Shown here one piece after another: positions 27,985 to 36,421 of a stretch of 64,000 nucleotides of DNA. Both the position numbers and the translations under genes were made by a program. The DNA is from Tabrizicola sp. Its GTDB lineage: Bacteria; Pseudomonadota; Alphaproteobacteria; Rhodobacterales; Rhodobacteraceae. The notes below the pieces were generated by a model. The model ran no database searches, was not told where the DNA came from, and saw only the letters and a program-made list of their open reading frames with translations. Position 1 is the stretch's first letter. Every line of letters begins with the position of its first letter. The stretch covers positions 60,976-124,975 of the forward strand of contig NZ_JAEULO010000018.1 of NCBI RefSeq assembly GCF_016793705.1, read 5' to 3'.

Positions 27985-28057
27985 ATAGCCCGGTTCCGCC
28001 CGAATTGAAAGCGGGCGCGTGGCGGCGGATAGTGTCGCAAGGTTCGGGAGGGCGGTC

Positions 28058-30484
28058 ATGGCGGAATTTGCGCAAGCGCGGGTGGTGATCATCGGCGGCG
28101 GGGCGGTGGGGGCCTCGGCGCTTTACCATCTGGCGAAGGCCGGTTGGACCGATGCGCTGCTGCTGGAGAAGAATGAGCTGACAGCGGGGTCCACCTGGCA
28201 CGCGGCGGGCAACGTGCCGACGTTTTCCGCCAGCTGGTCGATCATGAACATGCAGCGCTATTCGGCCAGCCTTTACCGGGGGCTTGGCGAGGCGGTGGAC
28301 TATCCGATGAACTACCATGTCACCGGCTCGGTGCGGCTGGGCCATAGCCGCGAGCGGTTGCAGGAATTCAAGCGCGTCGTCGGCATGGGCCGCTATCAGG
28401 GGATGGACCTGACGATCCTCGGCCCGGGCGAGATCCGCTCGAAATATCCCTTCCTGGAAACCCACGACCTGACCGGCGCGCTTTACGATCCCTATGACGG
28501 CGACATCGACCCCGCGCAGCTGACGCAGGCCTTGGCCGCCGGGGCGCGCAAGCTCGGCGCGCGGATCGAACGCTTCTGCCCGGTGACGGCGGCGCGCTGG
28601 ACCGGCTCGGAATGGGTGCTGACGACCCCGAAGGGCGAGGTCCGGGCCGAATATGTGGTGAACGCCGGCGGCTACTATGCCGCCCATGTCGGCGCGATGT
28701 TCGGGCGCCGCGTCCCGATGATGGTGATGAGCCACCAGTACATGCTGTTCGACACCATCCCCGAGCTGGAGGCCTGGTCGAAGGAGGTTGGCCACAAGCT
28801 GCCGCTCCTGCGCGACGTGGACTCCTCCTACTATCTCCGGCAGGAGAAGATGGGCTTCAACCTCGGCCCCTACGAGAACCCCTGCCGCGCGCATTGGGCC
28901 ACGCCCGACGACCCGATGCCGGAAGACTTCAGCTTCCAGCTGTTCCCCGACGACCTCGAGCGGCTGGAGTGGCACATCAACGACGCGATGGCGCGGGTGC
29001 CCTTGCTGGCACAGGCCAACCTGACCAAGGTGATCAACGGCCCGATCCCCTATACCCCCGACGGCAACCCGCTGATCGGCCCGATGCCCGGCGTGCCGAA
29101 CGCCTTCGAGGCCTGCGTCTTCACCTTCGGCATCTGCCAGGCGGGCGGCGCGGGCAAGGTGCTGGCGGAATGGGTGACCGAAGGCGGCACCGAATGGGAT
29201 ATGTGGTCCTGCGACCCCCGGCGATTCACGGGGTGGGAGGATCACGACTATCTTGTCGCCAAGGGCAAGGAGGTCTACGGCCACGAATACGGCATGCATT
29301 TCCCGATGGCCCGCTGGCCCGCCGCGCCCGACCGCAAGCTTTCGCCAGTGCATGACAAACTGAAGGCTCTCGGCGCGCAGTTCGCCCCCTACAACGGTTG
29401 GGAGCGCGCGGAATGGTTCGCCGCCACCGGCGACGACACCTCCTGGGAGGAGACCCAGACCTGGGGCCGCAGCGGTCCCTGGGAGAAGCGGATCAAGGCC
29501 GAATGCGAAGCGGTGCGTGACGGGGTGGGGGTGCTGGATCTGCCGGGTTTCACCCGCCTGCGGCTCGCAGGGCCGGGCGCGCGAGCGCATCTCGCCAGCC
29601 TCACCGCCTCGAAACTGCCGCAGCCGGGGCGCACGGGACTGCTGTATTTCGCCGACGACCGCGGCCGCATCGTCACCGAGATGACCTGCCTGCCGTTCTC
29701 CGACGAAGACGTGGGCGTGATCACCGCTGCGGTCGCGCAGTCCCACGACGCCGACATCCTGCGCAAGGGCCTGCCGGAAGGTGTCACGCTGGAAGACTGG
29801 ACCGACAGGATCCACTGCTTCATCGTCACCGGCCCCAAGGCGCGCGACCTGCTCGCCGGGATCGCCGAGGCCGACCTGACACTGCCCTGGCTCTCGGTGC
29901 AGTATTTCGCCAAGGTCGCGGGCAGGGACGTGGCGCTGGTCCGCGTCTCCTTCGCGGGGGAACTCGGCTGGGAAATCCACTGCGACCGGGACGATGCGGC
30001 GCAGATCTATGACGCGCTGCTGGCTGCGGGCGCCAAGCCCTTCGGCATGAAGGCGCTGAACGCGCTCCGCATCGAAAAGGGCTACCGGGCGTGGAAGGGC
30101 GATCTCTCGACCGACTATTCCCTCCTGGAAGGCGGGCTGGAGCGCTTCATCGACTGGGGCCACGACTTTCCCGGCAAGGCCGCGCTCGCCGCCGAGAAGC
30201 AGCGCGGCGTGAGGAAGCGCTTCGTCTCGCTGAAGGTGGAGGCAAGGGACTGCGACGCGCCCTATATGTCGACCCTCTGGCAGGATGGACAGGTGGTGGG
30301 TGAAACCACCTCGGGCGCCTGGGGCTATCGGGTCGGGCATTCGCTGGCGCTGGGGATGCTGCGGGCCGACCTGGCGGTGCCGGGGACCGAGGTCGAGGTG
30401 GAAATCTTCGGCGACCGGGTGAAGGCCGTGGTCCTGCCGGACGGCCCGGCCTGGGACGCGAAGAACGAGCGGATTCGCGCGTGA
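28058..30484 (+). CDS. FAD-dependent dehydrogenase with GcvT domain (dimethylglycine/sarcosine dehydrogenase-like), copy 1
   Basis: An 808-residue two-domain protein. The N-terminal FAD-binding domain has VVIIGGGAVGASALYHL and the GSTWHAAG motif, whose His carries covalent FAD in dimethylglycine dehydrogenases. The C-terminal GcvT/aminomethyltransferase domain (from about residue 480; SFAGELGWEIHCD, LRIEKGYRAWKGDLS) normally passes the one-carbon unit to tetrahydrofolate. The family N-demethylates dimethylglycine, sarcosine or related amines. ATG 28058 follows GGGAGGG. It leads a six-gene plus-strand cluster. Which methylamine it uses cannot be read from sequence. Confidence 0.88.
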   Translation: MAEFAQARVVIIGGGAVGASALYHLAKAGWTDALLLEKNELTAGSTWHAAGNVPTFSASWSIMNMQRYSASLYRGLGEAVDYPMNYHVTGSVRLGHSRERLQEFKRVVGMGRYQGMDLTILGPGEIRSKYPFLETHDLTGALYDPYDGDIDPAQLTQALAAGARKLGARIERFCPVTAARWTGSEWVLTTPKGEVRAEYVVNAGGYYAAHVGAMFGRRVPMMVMSHQYMLFDTIPELEAWSKEVGHKLPLLRDVDSSYYLRQEKMGFNLGPYENPCRAHWATPDDPMPEDFSFQLFPDDLERLEWHINDAMARVPLLAQANLTKVINGPIPYTPDGNPLIGPMPGVPNAFEACVFTFGICQAGGAGKVLAEWVTEGGTEWDMWSCDPRRFTGWEDHDYLVAKGKEVYGHEYGMHFPMARWPAAPDRKLSPVHDKLKALGAQFAPYNGWERAEWFAATGDDTSWEETQTWGRSGPWEKRIKAECEAVRDGVGVLDLPGFTRLRLAGPGARAHLASLTASKLPQPGRTGLLYFADDRGRIVTEMTCLPFSDEDVGVITAAVAQSHDADILRKGLPEGVTLEDWTDRIHCFIVTGPKARDLLAGIAEADLTLPWLSVQYFAKVAGRDVALVRVSFAGELGWEIHCDRDDAAQIYDALLAAGAKPFGMKALNALRIEKGYRAWKGDLSTDYSLLEGGLERFIDWGHDFPGKAALAAEKQRGVRKRFVSLKVEARDCDAPYMSTLWQDGQVVGETTSGAWGYRVGHSLALGMLRADLAVPGTEVEVEIFGDRVKAVVLPDGPAWDAKNERIRA

Positions 30485-30495
30485 CGGCGGGCGGA

Positions 30496-30544
30496 CCGGG
30501 GGCCAGCCCCCGGACCCCCGGGATATTTGGACCAGTATGAAAGA
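30496..30544 (-). repeat. stem-loop intergenic repeat, hybrid subtype
   Basis: Minus-strand reading: head CTTTCATACTGGTCC (as in subtype A), core AAATATCCC, then GGGGGTCCGGGGGC and a perfect CCGGGGGC/GCCCCCGG stem (as in subtype B). It combines modules of both subtypes and sits between the two dehydrogenase genes, opposite to their transcription. Confidence 0.75.
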
Positions 30545-30552
30545 CCAGAGTG

Positions 30553-32994
30553 ATGGCTGAGGTTCCGACGAAAGCGCGGGCGGTGGTGATCGGGGGCGGG
30601 GTCTCGGGCTGTTCGGTGGCCTATCACCTCGCCAAGGCGGGCTGGACCGATGTGGTTCTCCTGGAGCGGCGCAAGCTGACCTCCGGCACGACCTGGCATG
30701 CTGCGGGGCTGATTGGCCAGCTGCGTGGGTCGGCGAACATGACCCGGCTCGCCAAGTATTCAGCCGATCTCTATCGCGGGCTGGAGGCCGAGACCGGCGT
30801 CGCCACCGGCATGAAGCAGGTCGGCTCGATCTCGGTCGCGCTGACCAGAGAGCGGCACGAGGAACTGCTGCGGCAGGCGACCGTCGCGCGGATCTTCGAC
30901 GTGGAGGTGCATGAGATTTCACCCGCCGAGGCCAAGGCGAAATATCCCCACCTGAACATCGACGGCGTGGTCGGTGCTGTGGCGCTGCCGCTCGACGGCC
31001 AATGCGACCCCGCCAATATCGCGATGGCCTTGGCCAAGGGCGCGCGGATGCGGGGGGCGAAGATCTTCGAGGGCGCTCTGGTGACGAAGGTCACGACCGC
31101 CGGGGGCCGCGTCACCGGCGTCGACTATGAAACAGACGCGGGTCCGGGGCATATCGAGGCCGATGTGATCGTCAACTGCGGCGGGATGTGGGGCAGGGAC
31201 CTTGCGCTCCAGAACGGCGTCACGCTGCCGCTTCATGCCTGCGAGCATTTCTACCTGATCACCGAACCCGTCGCCGGGCTGGACCCGAATACCCCCGTCC
31301 TCCGCGTGCCGGACGAATGTGCCTATTACAAGCAGGACGCCGGGAAGATGATGCTCGGCGCCTTCGAGCCGAAGGCGAAACCCTGGGGCATGGAGGGCAT
31401 CCGCAAGGACTTCGAGTTCGACACCCTGCCCGAGGACTGGGATCATTTCATGCCCATCCTGGAACATGCGATGCACCGGATGCCGCTCTTCCAGACCGCG
31501 GGCATTCACACCTTCTTCAACGGACCGGAAAGCTTCACCCCCGACGACCGCTACTACCTGGGCGAGGCGCCCGAGGTGAAGGGCTACTGGATCGCCGCCG
31601 GATACAATTCCATCGGCATCGTCTCGTCTGGCGGCGCGGGGCAGGCGCTGGCGCACTGGATCACCGAAGGCGAGCCGCCCTTCGACCTCTGGGAAGTCGA
31701 CATCCGCCGCGCGCAGCCGTTCCAGAAGAACCGCAAGTATCTGAAAGAGCGGGTGTCGGAGACGCTGGGCCTTCTCTACGCCGACCACTTCCCCTACCGG
31801 CAGGTCGTCACCTCTCGCGGCGTCCGGCGCAGCCCGATCCATGATCACCTTGCCGCCCGTGGCGCGGTCTTCGGCGAGGTCGCCGGTTGGGAGCGCGCGA
31901 ACTGGTTCGCGAACGAAGGGCAGGAGCGGGAGTATCGCTATTCCTGGAAACGGCAGAACTGGTTCGACAACAGCCGCGCCGAACACATGGCGGTCCGCGA
32001 GGCGGCAGGTCTGTTCGACATGACCTCGTTCGGCAAGATCAGGATCGAGGGCCGGGATGCCTGCGCATTCCTGAACCGCATCTCCTCGGCGCAGATGGAT
32101 CTGGCCGAAGGGCGGATTGTCTATACCATGTTCCTCAATGAAAATGGGGGGATAGAGGCCGATCTTACCGTGGCGCGCCTTGGCGAGACTGCCTTCCTTG
32201 CTGTCGTCCCCGGCGCCACCCTGCAACGCAACCTCGCCTGGATGCGGGCCAATGTCGGCGACGACTTCGCGGTGATCACCGATGTCACTGCTGCCGAGTC
32301 GGTCCTCTGCCTGATGGGTCCGCAGTCCCGTGACGTGCTGGCCAAGGTTTCGCCCAACGACTTCAGCAACACCGCGCACCCCTTTGGTAAAGCAAAGGAA
32401 ATCGAGATCGGTATGGGCCTCGCCCGCGCCCATCGCGTGACCTATGTCGGCGAGTTGGGCTGGGAGCTGTATATACCGACCGACCAGACCGCCCATGTCT
32501 TCGAGGCAATCATGGAGGCCGCTCCCGACCTCAAGCTCTGCGGCCTCCACACGCTCGACAGCTGCCGGATCGAGAAGGCCTACCGCCACTGGGGCCATGA
32601 CATCACCGATGAGGATCACGTCCTGGACGCGGGCCTCGGCTTCACCGTCAGCCGCAAGAAACCTGCCTTCATCGGGCGCGAGGCGGTGCTCCGCCGCGAA
32701 CAGCAGGGCCTCGACCGCAAGCTGCTGCAATTCCGCCTCAAGGACCCCGAGCCGCTGCTCTTCCACAACGAAGCCATTGTCCGCGATGGCAAAATCGTCG
32801 GCCCCGTCACCTCCGGCGCCTATGGCCACCACCTCGGCGGGGCCATCGGCATGGGCTATGTCCCTGCCAAAGGCCAGAGCGATGAAGAGATCCTGTCGTC
32901 CACTTACGAAGTCGAAGTCGCGGGCCAGCGGCATGAGGCCATCGCCAGCCTCGCCCCGATGTACGACCCGAAATCCGAAAGGATCCGCGCATGA
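30553..32994 (+). CDS. FAD-dependent dehydrogenase with GcvT domain, copy 2
   Basis: An 813-residue paralog of the preceding gene with the same architecture: FAD motif VVIGGGVSGCSVAYHLAKAG, covalent-flavin motif GTTWHAAGLIG, and a GcvT domain ending around TSGAYGHHLGGAIGMGYV. The two copies differ clearly, for example in the loop after the WHAAG motif, so they probably act on successive substrates rather than being a recent duplication. ATG 30553 is used; the preceding GTG is in frame. It overlaps the next gene by 4 nt (ATGA). Confidence 0.88.
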   Translation: MAEVPTKARAVVIGGGVSGCSVAYHLAKAGWTDVVLLERRKLTSGTTWHAAGLIGQLRGSANMTRLAKYSADLYRGLEAETGVATGMKQVGSISVALTRERHEELLRQATVARIFDVEVHEISPAEAKAKYPHLNIDGVVGAVALPLDGQCDPANIAMALAKGARMRGAKIFEGALVTKVTTAGGRVTGVDYETDAGPGHIEADVIVNCGGMWGRDLALQNGVTLPLHACEHFYLITEPVAGLDPNTPVLRVPDECAYYKQDAGKMMLGAFEPKAKPWGMEGIRKDFEFDTLPEDWDHFMPILEHAMHRMPLFQTAGIHTFFNGPESFTPDDRYYLGEAPEVKGYWIAAGYNSIGIVSSGGAGQALAHWITEGEPPFDLWEVDIRRAQPFQKNRKYLKERVSETLGLLYADHFPYRQVVTSRGVRRSPIHDHLAARGAVFGEVAGWERANWFANEGQEREYRYSWKRQNWFDNSRAEHMAVREAAGLFDMTSFGKIRIEGRDACAFLNRISSAQMDLAEGRIVYTMFLNENGGIEADLTVARLGETAFLAVVPGATLQRNLAWMRANVGDDFAVITDVTAAESVLCLMGPQSRDVLAKVSPNDFSNTAHPFGKAKEIEIGMGLARAHRVTYVGELGWELYIPTDQTAHVFEAIMEAAPDLKLCGLHTLDSCRIEKAYRHWGHDITDEDHVLDAGLGFTVSRKKPAFIGREAVLRREQQGLDRKLLQFRLKDPEPLLFHNEAIVRDGKIVGPVTSGAYGHHLGGAIGMGYVPAKGQSDEEILSSTYEVEVAGQRHEAIASLAPMYDPKSERIRA

Positions 32995-33821
32995 GCCTGG
33001 CCGCGCGCCATCAGGCCTTTCACGACCTGCACCAGCAGGGCTGTTTCGTCATCCCGAACCCTTGGGACAGGGGCTCTGCACAGATGATGGCGGCGCTGGG
33101 GGCCAGGGCGCTGGCGACCAGTTCCGCCGCCCATGCCTTCACTCTCGGCCGCCCCGACCTCGGTGGCGTCACCCGCGACGAGGCGTTGGCCCATGCGCAG
33201 GACCTGATCGCCGCGACGCCGCTCCCCGTCTCCGGCGATTTCGAGAACGGCTTCGGCGACAGCCCCGAGGACGTGGCCGAAACCGTCCGCCTGTCGGCTG
33301 AGGTGGGCCTGTCCGGCATCAGCGTCGAGGATACGCAGATGATCCCCGGCAACGCGCCCTACGCCTTTGATCTGGCGGTGGAACGCATCAAGGCCGGGGC
33401 CGCCGCTGCCCGCGCGCTGGGGCGTCCCTTCATCTTCTGCGCCCGCGCTGACGGGGTGATGCACGGCACCTATGACCTGACCGAAGCCATCCGCCGATTG
33501 CAGGCTTTCGAGGCCGCCGGGGCGGATCTCCTCTACATCCCCGTGCCCCCCGGACCCGCCGAGTTGAAGCAGATCGTTGCCTCCGTGACCAAGCCGGTGA
33601 ACGCCCTCGCCGCCGGGCCGCTCAAACAGCTTACCGTCGCCGAACTCGCGACAATCGGCGTCCGCCGTATCTCCCTCGGCAGCCAGATCGCTCGCCTCAC
33701 CCATGCCGCGATCCGCGACAGCGTGACCGCCATGCTGAACCACGGCAGCTTTGCCCCCCTCGCCACCACCGCCAGTGGCGACGAGATCGACGCGCTTCTC
33801 CTGAAAGGAGCCTCCCAATGA
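32991..33821 (+). CDS. isocitrate lyase/PEP mutase superfamily enzyme
   Basis: A 276-residue TIM-barrel protein with the superfamily signature at SGDFENGFGDSPEDV (the DxExGxG-like metal loop) and SVEDTQMIPG. Family members cleave or form C-C or C-P bonds next to a carboxylate (methylisocitrate lyase, PEP phosphonomutase, oxaloacetate decarboxylase, carboxyvinyl-carboxyphosphonate synthase). The isocitrate-lyase KKCGH loop is absent, so it is not a classical isocitrate lyase. Coupled by ATGA overlaps to genes on both sides, which ties it to amine catabolism. Reaction unknown. Confidence 0.8.
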   Translation: MSLAARHQAFHDLHQQGCFVIPNPWDRGSAQMMAALGARALATSSAAHAFTLGRPDLGGVTRDEALAHAQDLIAATPLPVSGDFENGFGDSPEDVAETVRLSAEVGLSGISVEDTQMIPGNAPYAFDLAVERIKAGAAAARALGRPFIFCARADGVMHGTYDLTEAIRRLQAFEAAGADLLYIPVPPGPAELKQIVASVTKPVNALAAGPLKQLTVAELATIGVRRISLGSQIARLTHAAIRDSVTAMLNHGSFAPLATTASGDEIDALLLKGASQ

Positions 33822-35380
33822 CCGACATGCCCGACATCGGCGAGACCTGCGAACCCGCCCGCGCCCGCCGCAGCGGAGGCCGACAGGCTCGCGTGGCCTT
33901 GCGCGCCGCACCCCTCGCCGACGATGTGAAACCCGTCCGCGCGGGTCTGCCCGGCGGCCAGTACAAGCCCCTGACCGAGGCCGGAGTCCGGCAGATCCAT
34001 GCCGCAGCACTGGACGCGCTGGAACAGATCGGCCTGAGCCAGGCCCCACCCTCCGGCGTCAAGCTTCTGACCGAAGCGGGCGCGATCCAGGGCGACGACG
34101 GCCGCATCCGCTTTCCCCGCGCGCTGGTCGAGGACATGCTGGCCAAGGCTGCCCGCAACATCACGCTCCACGCCCGCGACCCGAAGCATGATCTGCACCT
34201 GACCGGGACCAACGTCCACTACGGCACCGCGGGCGCGGCGGTGCATATCGTCGACCCCATTACCCTCGACTACCGGGAGTCGACCGCGCAGGACCTCTAT
34301 GACGCGGCGCGTCTCGTCGACAATCTCGACAACATCCACTTCTACCAGCGCACGATGGTCTGCCGGGACGTCACCGACAACAAGGAGATGGACCTCAACA
34401 CGCTCTATGGCAGCCTTGCGGGCACCGTGAAACACGTCGGCACCTCGTTCTCCGACCCCTCCCACGTGGCCGATTGCTTCGAGATGCTGCACATGGTCGC
34501 CGGGGGCGAGGAGAAGTGGCTGGAACGCCCCTTCGTCTCGAACTCCAACTGCTTCGTCGTCCCGCCGATGAAGTTTGCCGAGGAGAGCTGCATCACGATG
34601 GAGGATTGCATCCGCCGCGGCATGCCGATGCTGCTTTTGTCGGCAGGGCAGGCCGGGGCCACCGCGCCCGCGCCGATCGCGCTGACCATCGTGCAGGCGG
34701 TCGCGGAATGTCTGGCGGGCGTGGTCTATGTCAACGCGATCAAGCCCGGTGCCCCGGCGATTTTCGGCACCTGGCCCTTCGTTTCCGATCTGAGAACAGG
34801 CGCCATGTCCGGGGGCAGCGCGGAACAGGCGCTCCTCACCGCGGGCTGCGCTCAGATGCACCGCTTCTACGACCTGCCGGGTGGCGCTGCGAGCGGCATC
34901 AGCGACTCGAAGCTCCCCGACATGCAGGCGGGATGGGAGCAGGGCATCACCAACGCCCTCGCCGGTCTCGCGGGGCTGAATATGTGCTACGAGGCAGTGG
35001 GGATGCATGCCTCGCTTCTCGGCTTCTGCCTGGAATCGCTGGTCCTCGGCGACGACCTCCTCGGCCAGGCCATGCGGTTGGTGCGCGGCATCGACGTGAC
35101 GCCCGACTCGACCTCCATCGAGGCGATGAAGGACGTCTGCCTCGGCGGCCCCGGCCACTATCTCGGCTCGGACCAGACCTTGAGGCTGATGCAGACCGAG
35201 TACATCTACCCCGCTGTCGGCAACCGCATGTCGCCGAAGGAGTGGAACGAGGCCGGGAAGCCGCTGCTCCTCGATACGGCCATCGCCCGGAAGAATTCAA
35301 TCCTCGCGAAAGCCGGCTGCCGCATTGAGCCGGAGATCGACGCAGCGATCCGCAAGCGGTTCAACATCCACTTCAGGTAG
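33818..35380 (+). CDS. MttB-family (non-pyrrolysine) trimethylamine/betaine methyltransferase-like protein
   Basis: A 520-residue member of the trimethylamine methyltransferase MttB superfamily (NVHYGTAGAAVHIVDP, SNSNCFVVPPMKFAEESC, LPGGAASGISDSKLPDMQAGWE). The methanogen enzyme needs a pyrrolysine read from an in-frame TAG. This gene has none and so belongs to the non-Pyl branch, whose studied members demethylate glycine betaine, proline betaine or carnitine through a corrinoid protein. No corrinoid-protein or corrinoid:folate methyltransferase gene is in the window. ATG 33818 follows AAAGGAG and overlaps the upstream stop. Confidence 0.88.
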   Translation: MTDMPDIGETCEPARARRSGGRQARVALRAAPLADDVKPVRAGLPGGQYKPLTEAGVRQIHAAALDALEQIGLSQAPPSGVKLLTEAGAIQGDDGRIRFPRALVEDMLAKAARNITLHARDPKHDLHLTGTNVHYGTAGAAVHIVDPITLDYRESTAQDLYDAARLVDNLDNIHFYQRTMVCRDVTDNKEMDLNTLYGSLAGTVKHVGTSFSDPSHVADCFEMLHMVAGGEEKWLERPFVSNSNCFVVPPMKFAEESCITMEDCIRRGMPMLLLSAGQAGATAPAPIALTIVQAVAECLAGVVYVNAIKPGAPAIFGTWPFVSDLRTGAMSGGSAEQALLTAGCAQMHRFYDLPGGAASGISDSKLPDMQAGWEQGITNALAGLAGLNMCYEAVGMHASLLGFCLESLVLGDDLLGQAMRLVRGIDVTPDSTSIEAMKDVCLGGPGHYLGSDQTLRLMQTEYIYPAVGNRMSPKEWNEAGKPLLLDTAIARKNSILAKAGCRIEPEIDAAIRKRFNIHFR

Positions 35381-35403
35381 CGCGCACAACGCTTGGAAAA
35401 GAA

Positions 35404-36309
35404 ATGCAAATGCACTACGGCTATATTGGTCTCGGCAACCTCGGCGGCCATCTTGCTGTCAGCCTTTTGCAGGCGGGACACCGCGTCACGGTCTATGACC
35501 GCAACCCGGCACTCGCCGAACGCCATGCCGCGCTGGGGGCCACCATCGCGCCCTCGGTCTCCGCGCTGGCAGAGCAGGTGGACCATGTCTTCACCTGCCT
35601 GCCGAACCCCGCCGTCTCCGAGGCGGTGCTGGCCGAACTGATGACCGGGCTGAAACCGGGCGCGACCTGGATCGAGAACTCCACCCTCGGCCGCGACGAC
35701 GTGCTGCGCCTCGCGGGCCTCGCGCGGATCGGGCAGGTGCGCCTCCTGGAGGCGCCGGTGACGGGCGGAGTCCACCTTGCCGCGCGGGGGGAGATCACCG
35801 TGCTTCTGGGCGGCGATCAGGACCTGGTGGACCTCCACCGCCCGGCGCTGTCGGTCATCGGCAAGCGGCTTTTCCACATGGGGCCGCTCGGCTCGGCGGC
35901 GATCATCAAGGTCATCACCAACATGCTGGCCTTCATCCACCTCAAGGCGACCTCCGAGGCGCTGATGCTGGCCAAGCGCGGCGGGCTGGACCTTGGGCAG
36001 GCCTGGCAGGCGATTGCTGCCAGTTCCGGAAACAGTTTCGTCCATGAAACCGAAGGCGCGCTGATCCTGAACGGCTCCTACGACATCGCCTTCAACATCG
36101 ACCTGGCGCTGAAGGACCTCGGGTTTGCGCTTGGCTTCGGCAAGGAATTCGGTGTGCCGCTGGACCTCGCCTCGATCACCAACCAGACCTATATCGCGGC
36201 CAGGGCGGCCTATGGCGGCGCCGCGCAATCGCCGATGATCGCGAAGCTGCTGGAAGATCTGCTGGGCACCGACCTGCGCGCCGAAGGCTTCCCGGCGCGG
36301 CTGGAGTGA
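35404..36309 (+). CDS. NAD(P)-dependent 3-hydroxyisobutyrate dehydrogenase-family protein
   Basis: A 301-residue beta-hydroxyacid dehydrogenase. The Rossmann motif is GYIGLGNLGGHLA near residue 5, the substrate-binding loop is EAPVTGGVHLAARG, and the catalytic lysine lies in GSAAIIKVITNML. The family oxidises small beta-hydroxy acids or reduces semialdehydes (3-hydroxyisobutyrate, tartronate semialdehyde). It starts 23 nt after the MttB-like gene, so it probably handles a product of that pathway. ATG 35410 is an alternative start. Confidence 0.85.
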   Translation: MQMHYGYIGLGNLGGHLAVSLLQAGHRVTVYDRNPALAERHAALGATIAPSVSALAEQVDHVFTCLPNPAVSEAVLAELMTGLKPGATWIENSTLGRDDVLRLAGLARIGQVRLLEAPVTGGVHLAARGEITVLLGGDQDLVDLHRPALSVIGKRLFHMGPLGSAAIIKVITNMLAFIHLKATSEALMLAKRGGLDLGQAWQAIAASSGNSFVHETEGALILNGSYDIAFNIDLALKDLGFALGFGKEFGVPLDLASITNQTYIAARAAYGGAAQSPMIAKLLEDLLGTDLRAEGFPARLE

Positions 36310-36392
36310 GCGCTTGAGGGCGCTCAGGACGCAGGTTAAGGTTCGGTAAACGCCCGCGGCCAAGTGCTTGATTTCGCTGCGGGTCCTCTTCT

Positions 36393-36407
36393 TGTCCACC
36401 GTGGACA
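36393..36407. promoter_or_regulatory. perfect palindrome upstream of the PLP enzyme gene
   Basis: TGTCCAC-C-GTGGACA is a perfect 15-bp odd palindrome, 15 nt upstream of the ATG at 36422, in a 112-nt gap. A GAGCGC/GCGCTC stem lies earlier in the same gap. Either an operator or a translation-controlling hairpin is possible; no regulator is assigned. Confidence 0.4.
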
Positions 36408-36421
36408 CCCTGGAGCCCGCC

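Noticed and set aside
27880-28057. Glycine riboswitch before the dehydrogenase cluster
   Set aside because: The gap holds a stem-loop repeat and an inverted repeat, but not the paired GGAGA-type glycine aptamer cores.
27917-30922. A 1001-residue minus-strand ORF
   Set aside because: It is antisense to the first dehydrogenase gene, has His/Arg/Gly-rich composition and no family motif. High third-position GC leaves the opposite strand open.
33818-35380. Pyrrolysine-containing MttB
   Set aside because: The frame is open throughout with no internal TAG read as an amino acid.
36310-36421. SAM-type riboswitch before the Cys/Met PLP gene
   Set aside because: Palindromes are present, but I cannot find the conserved SAM-II or SAM-I core in this 112-nt leader.
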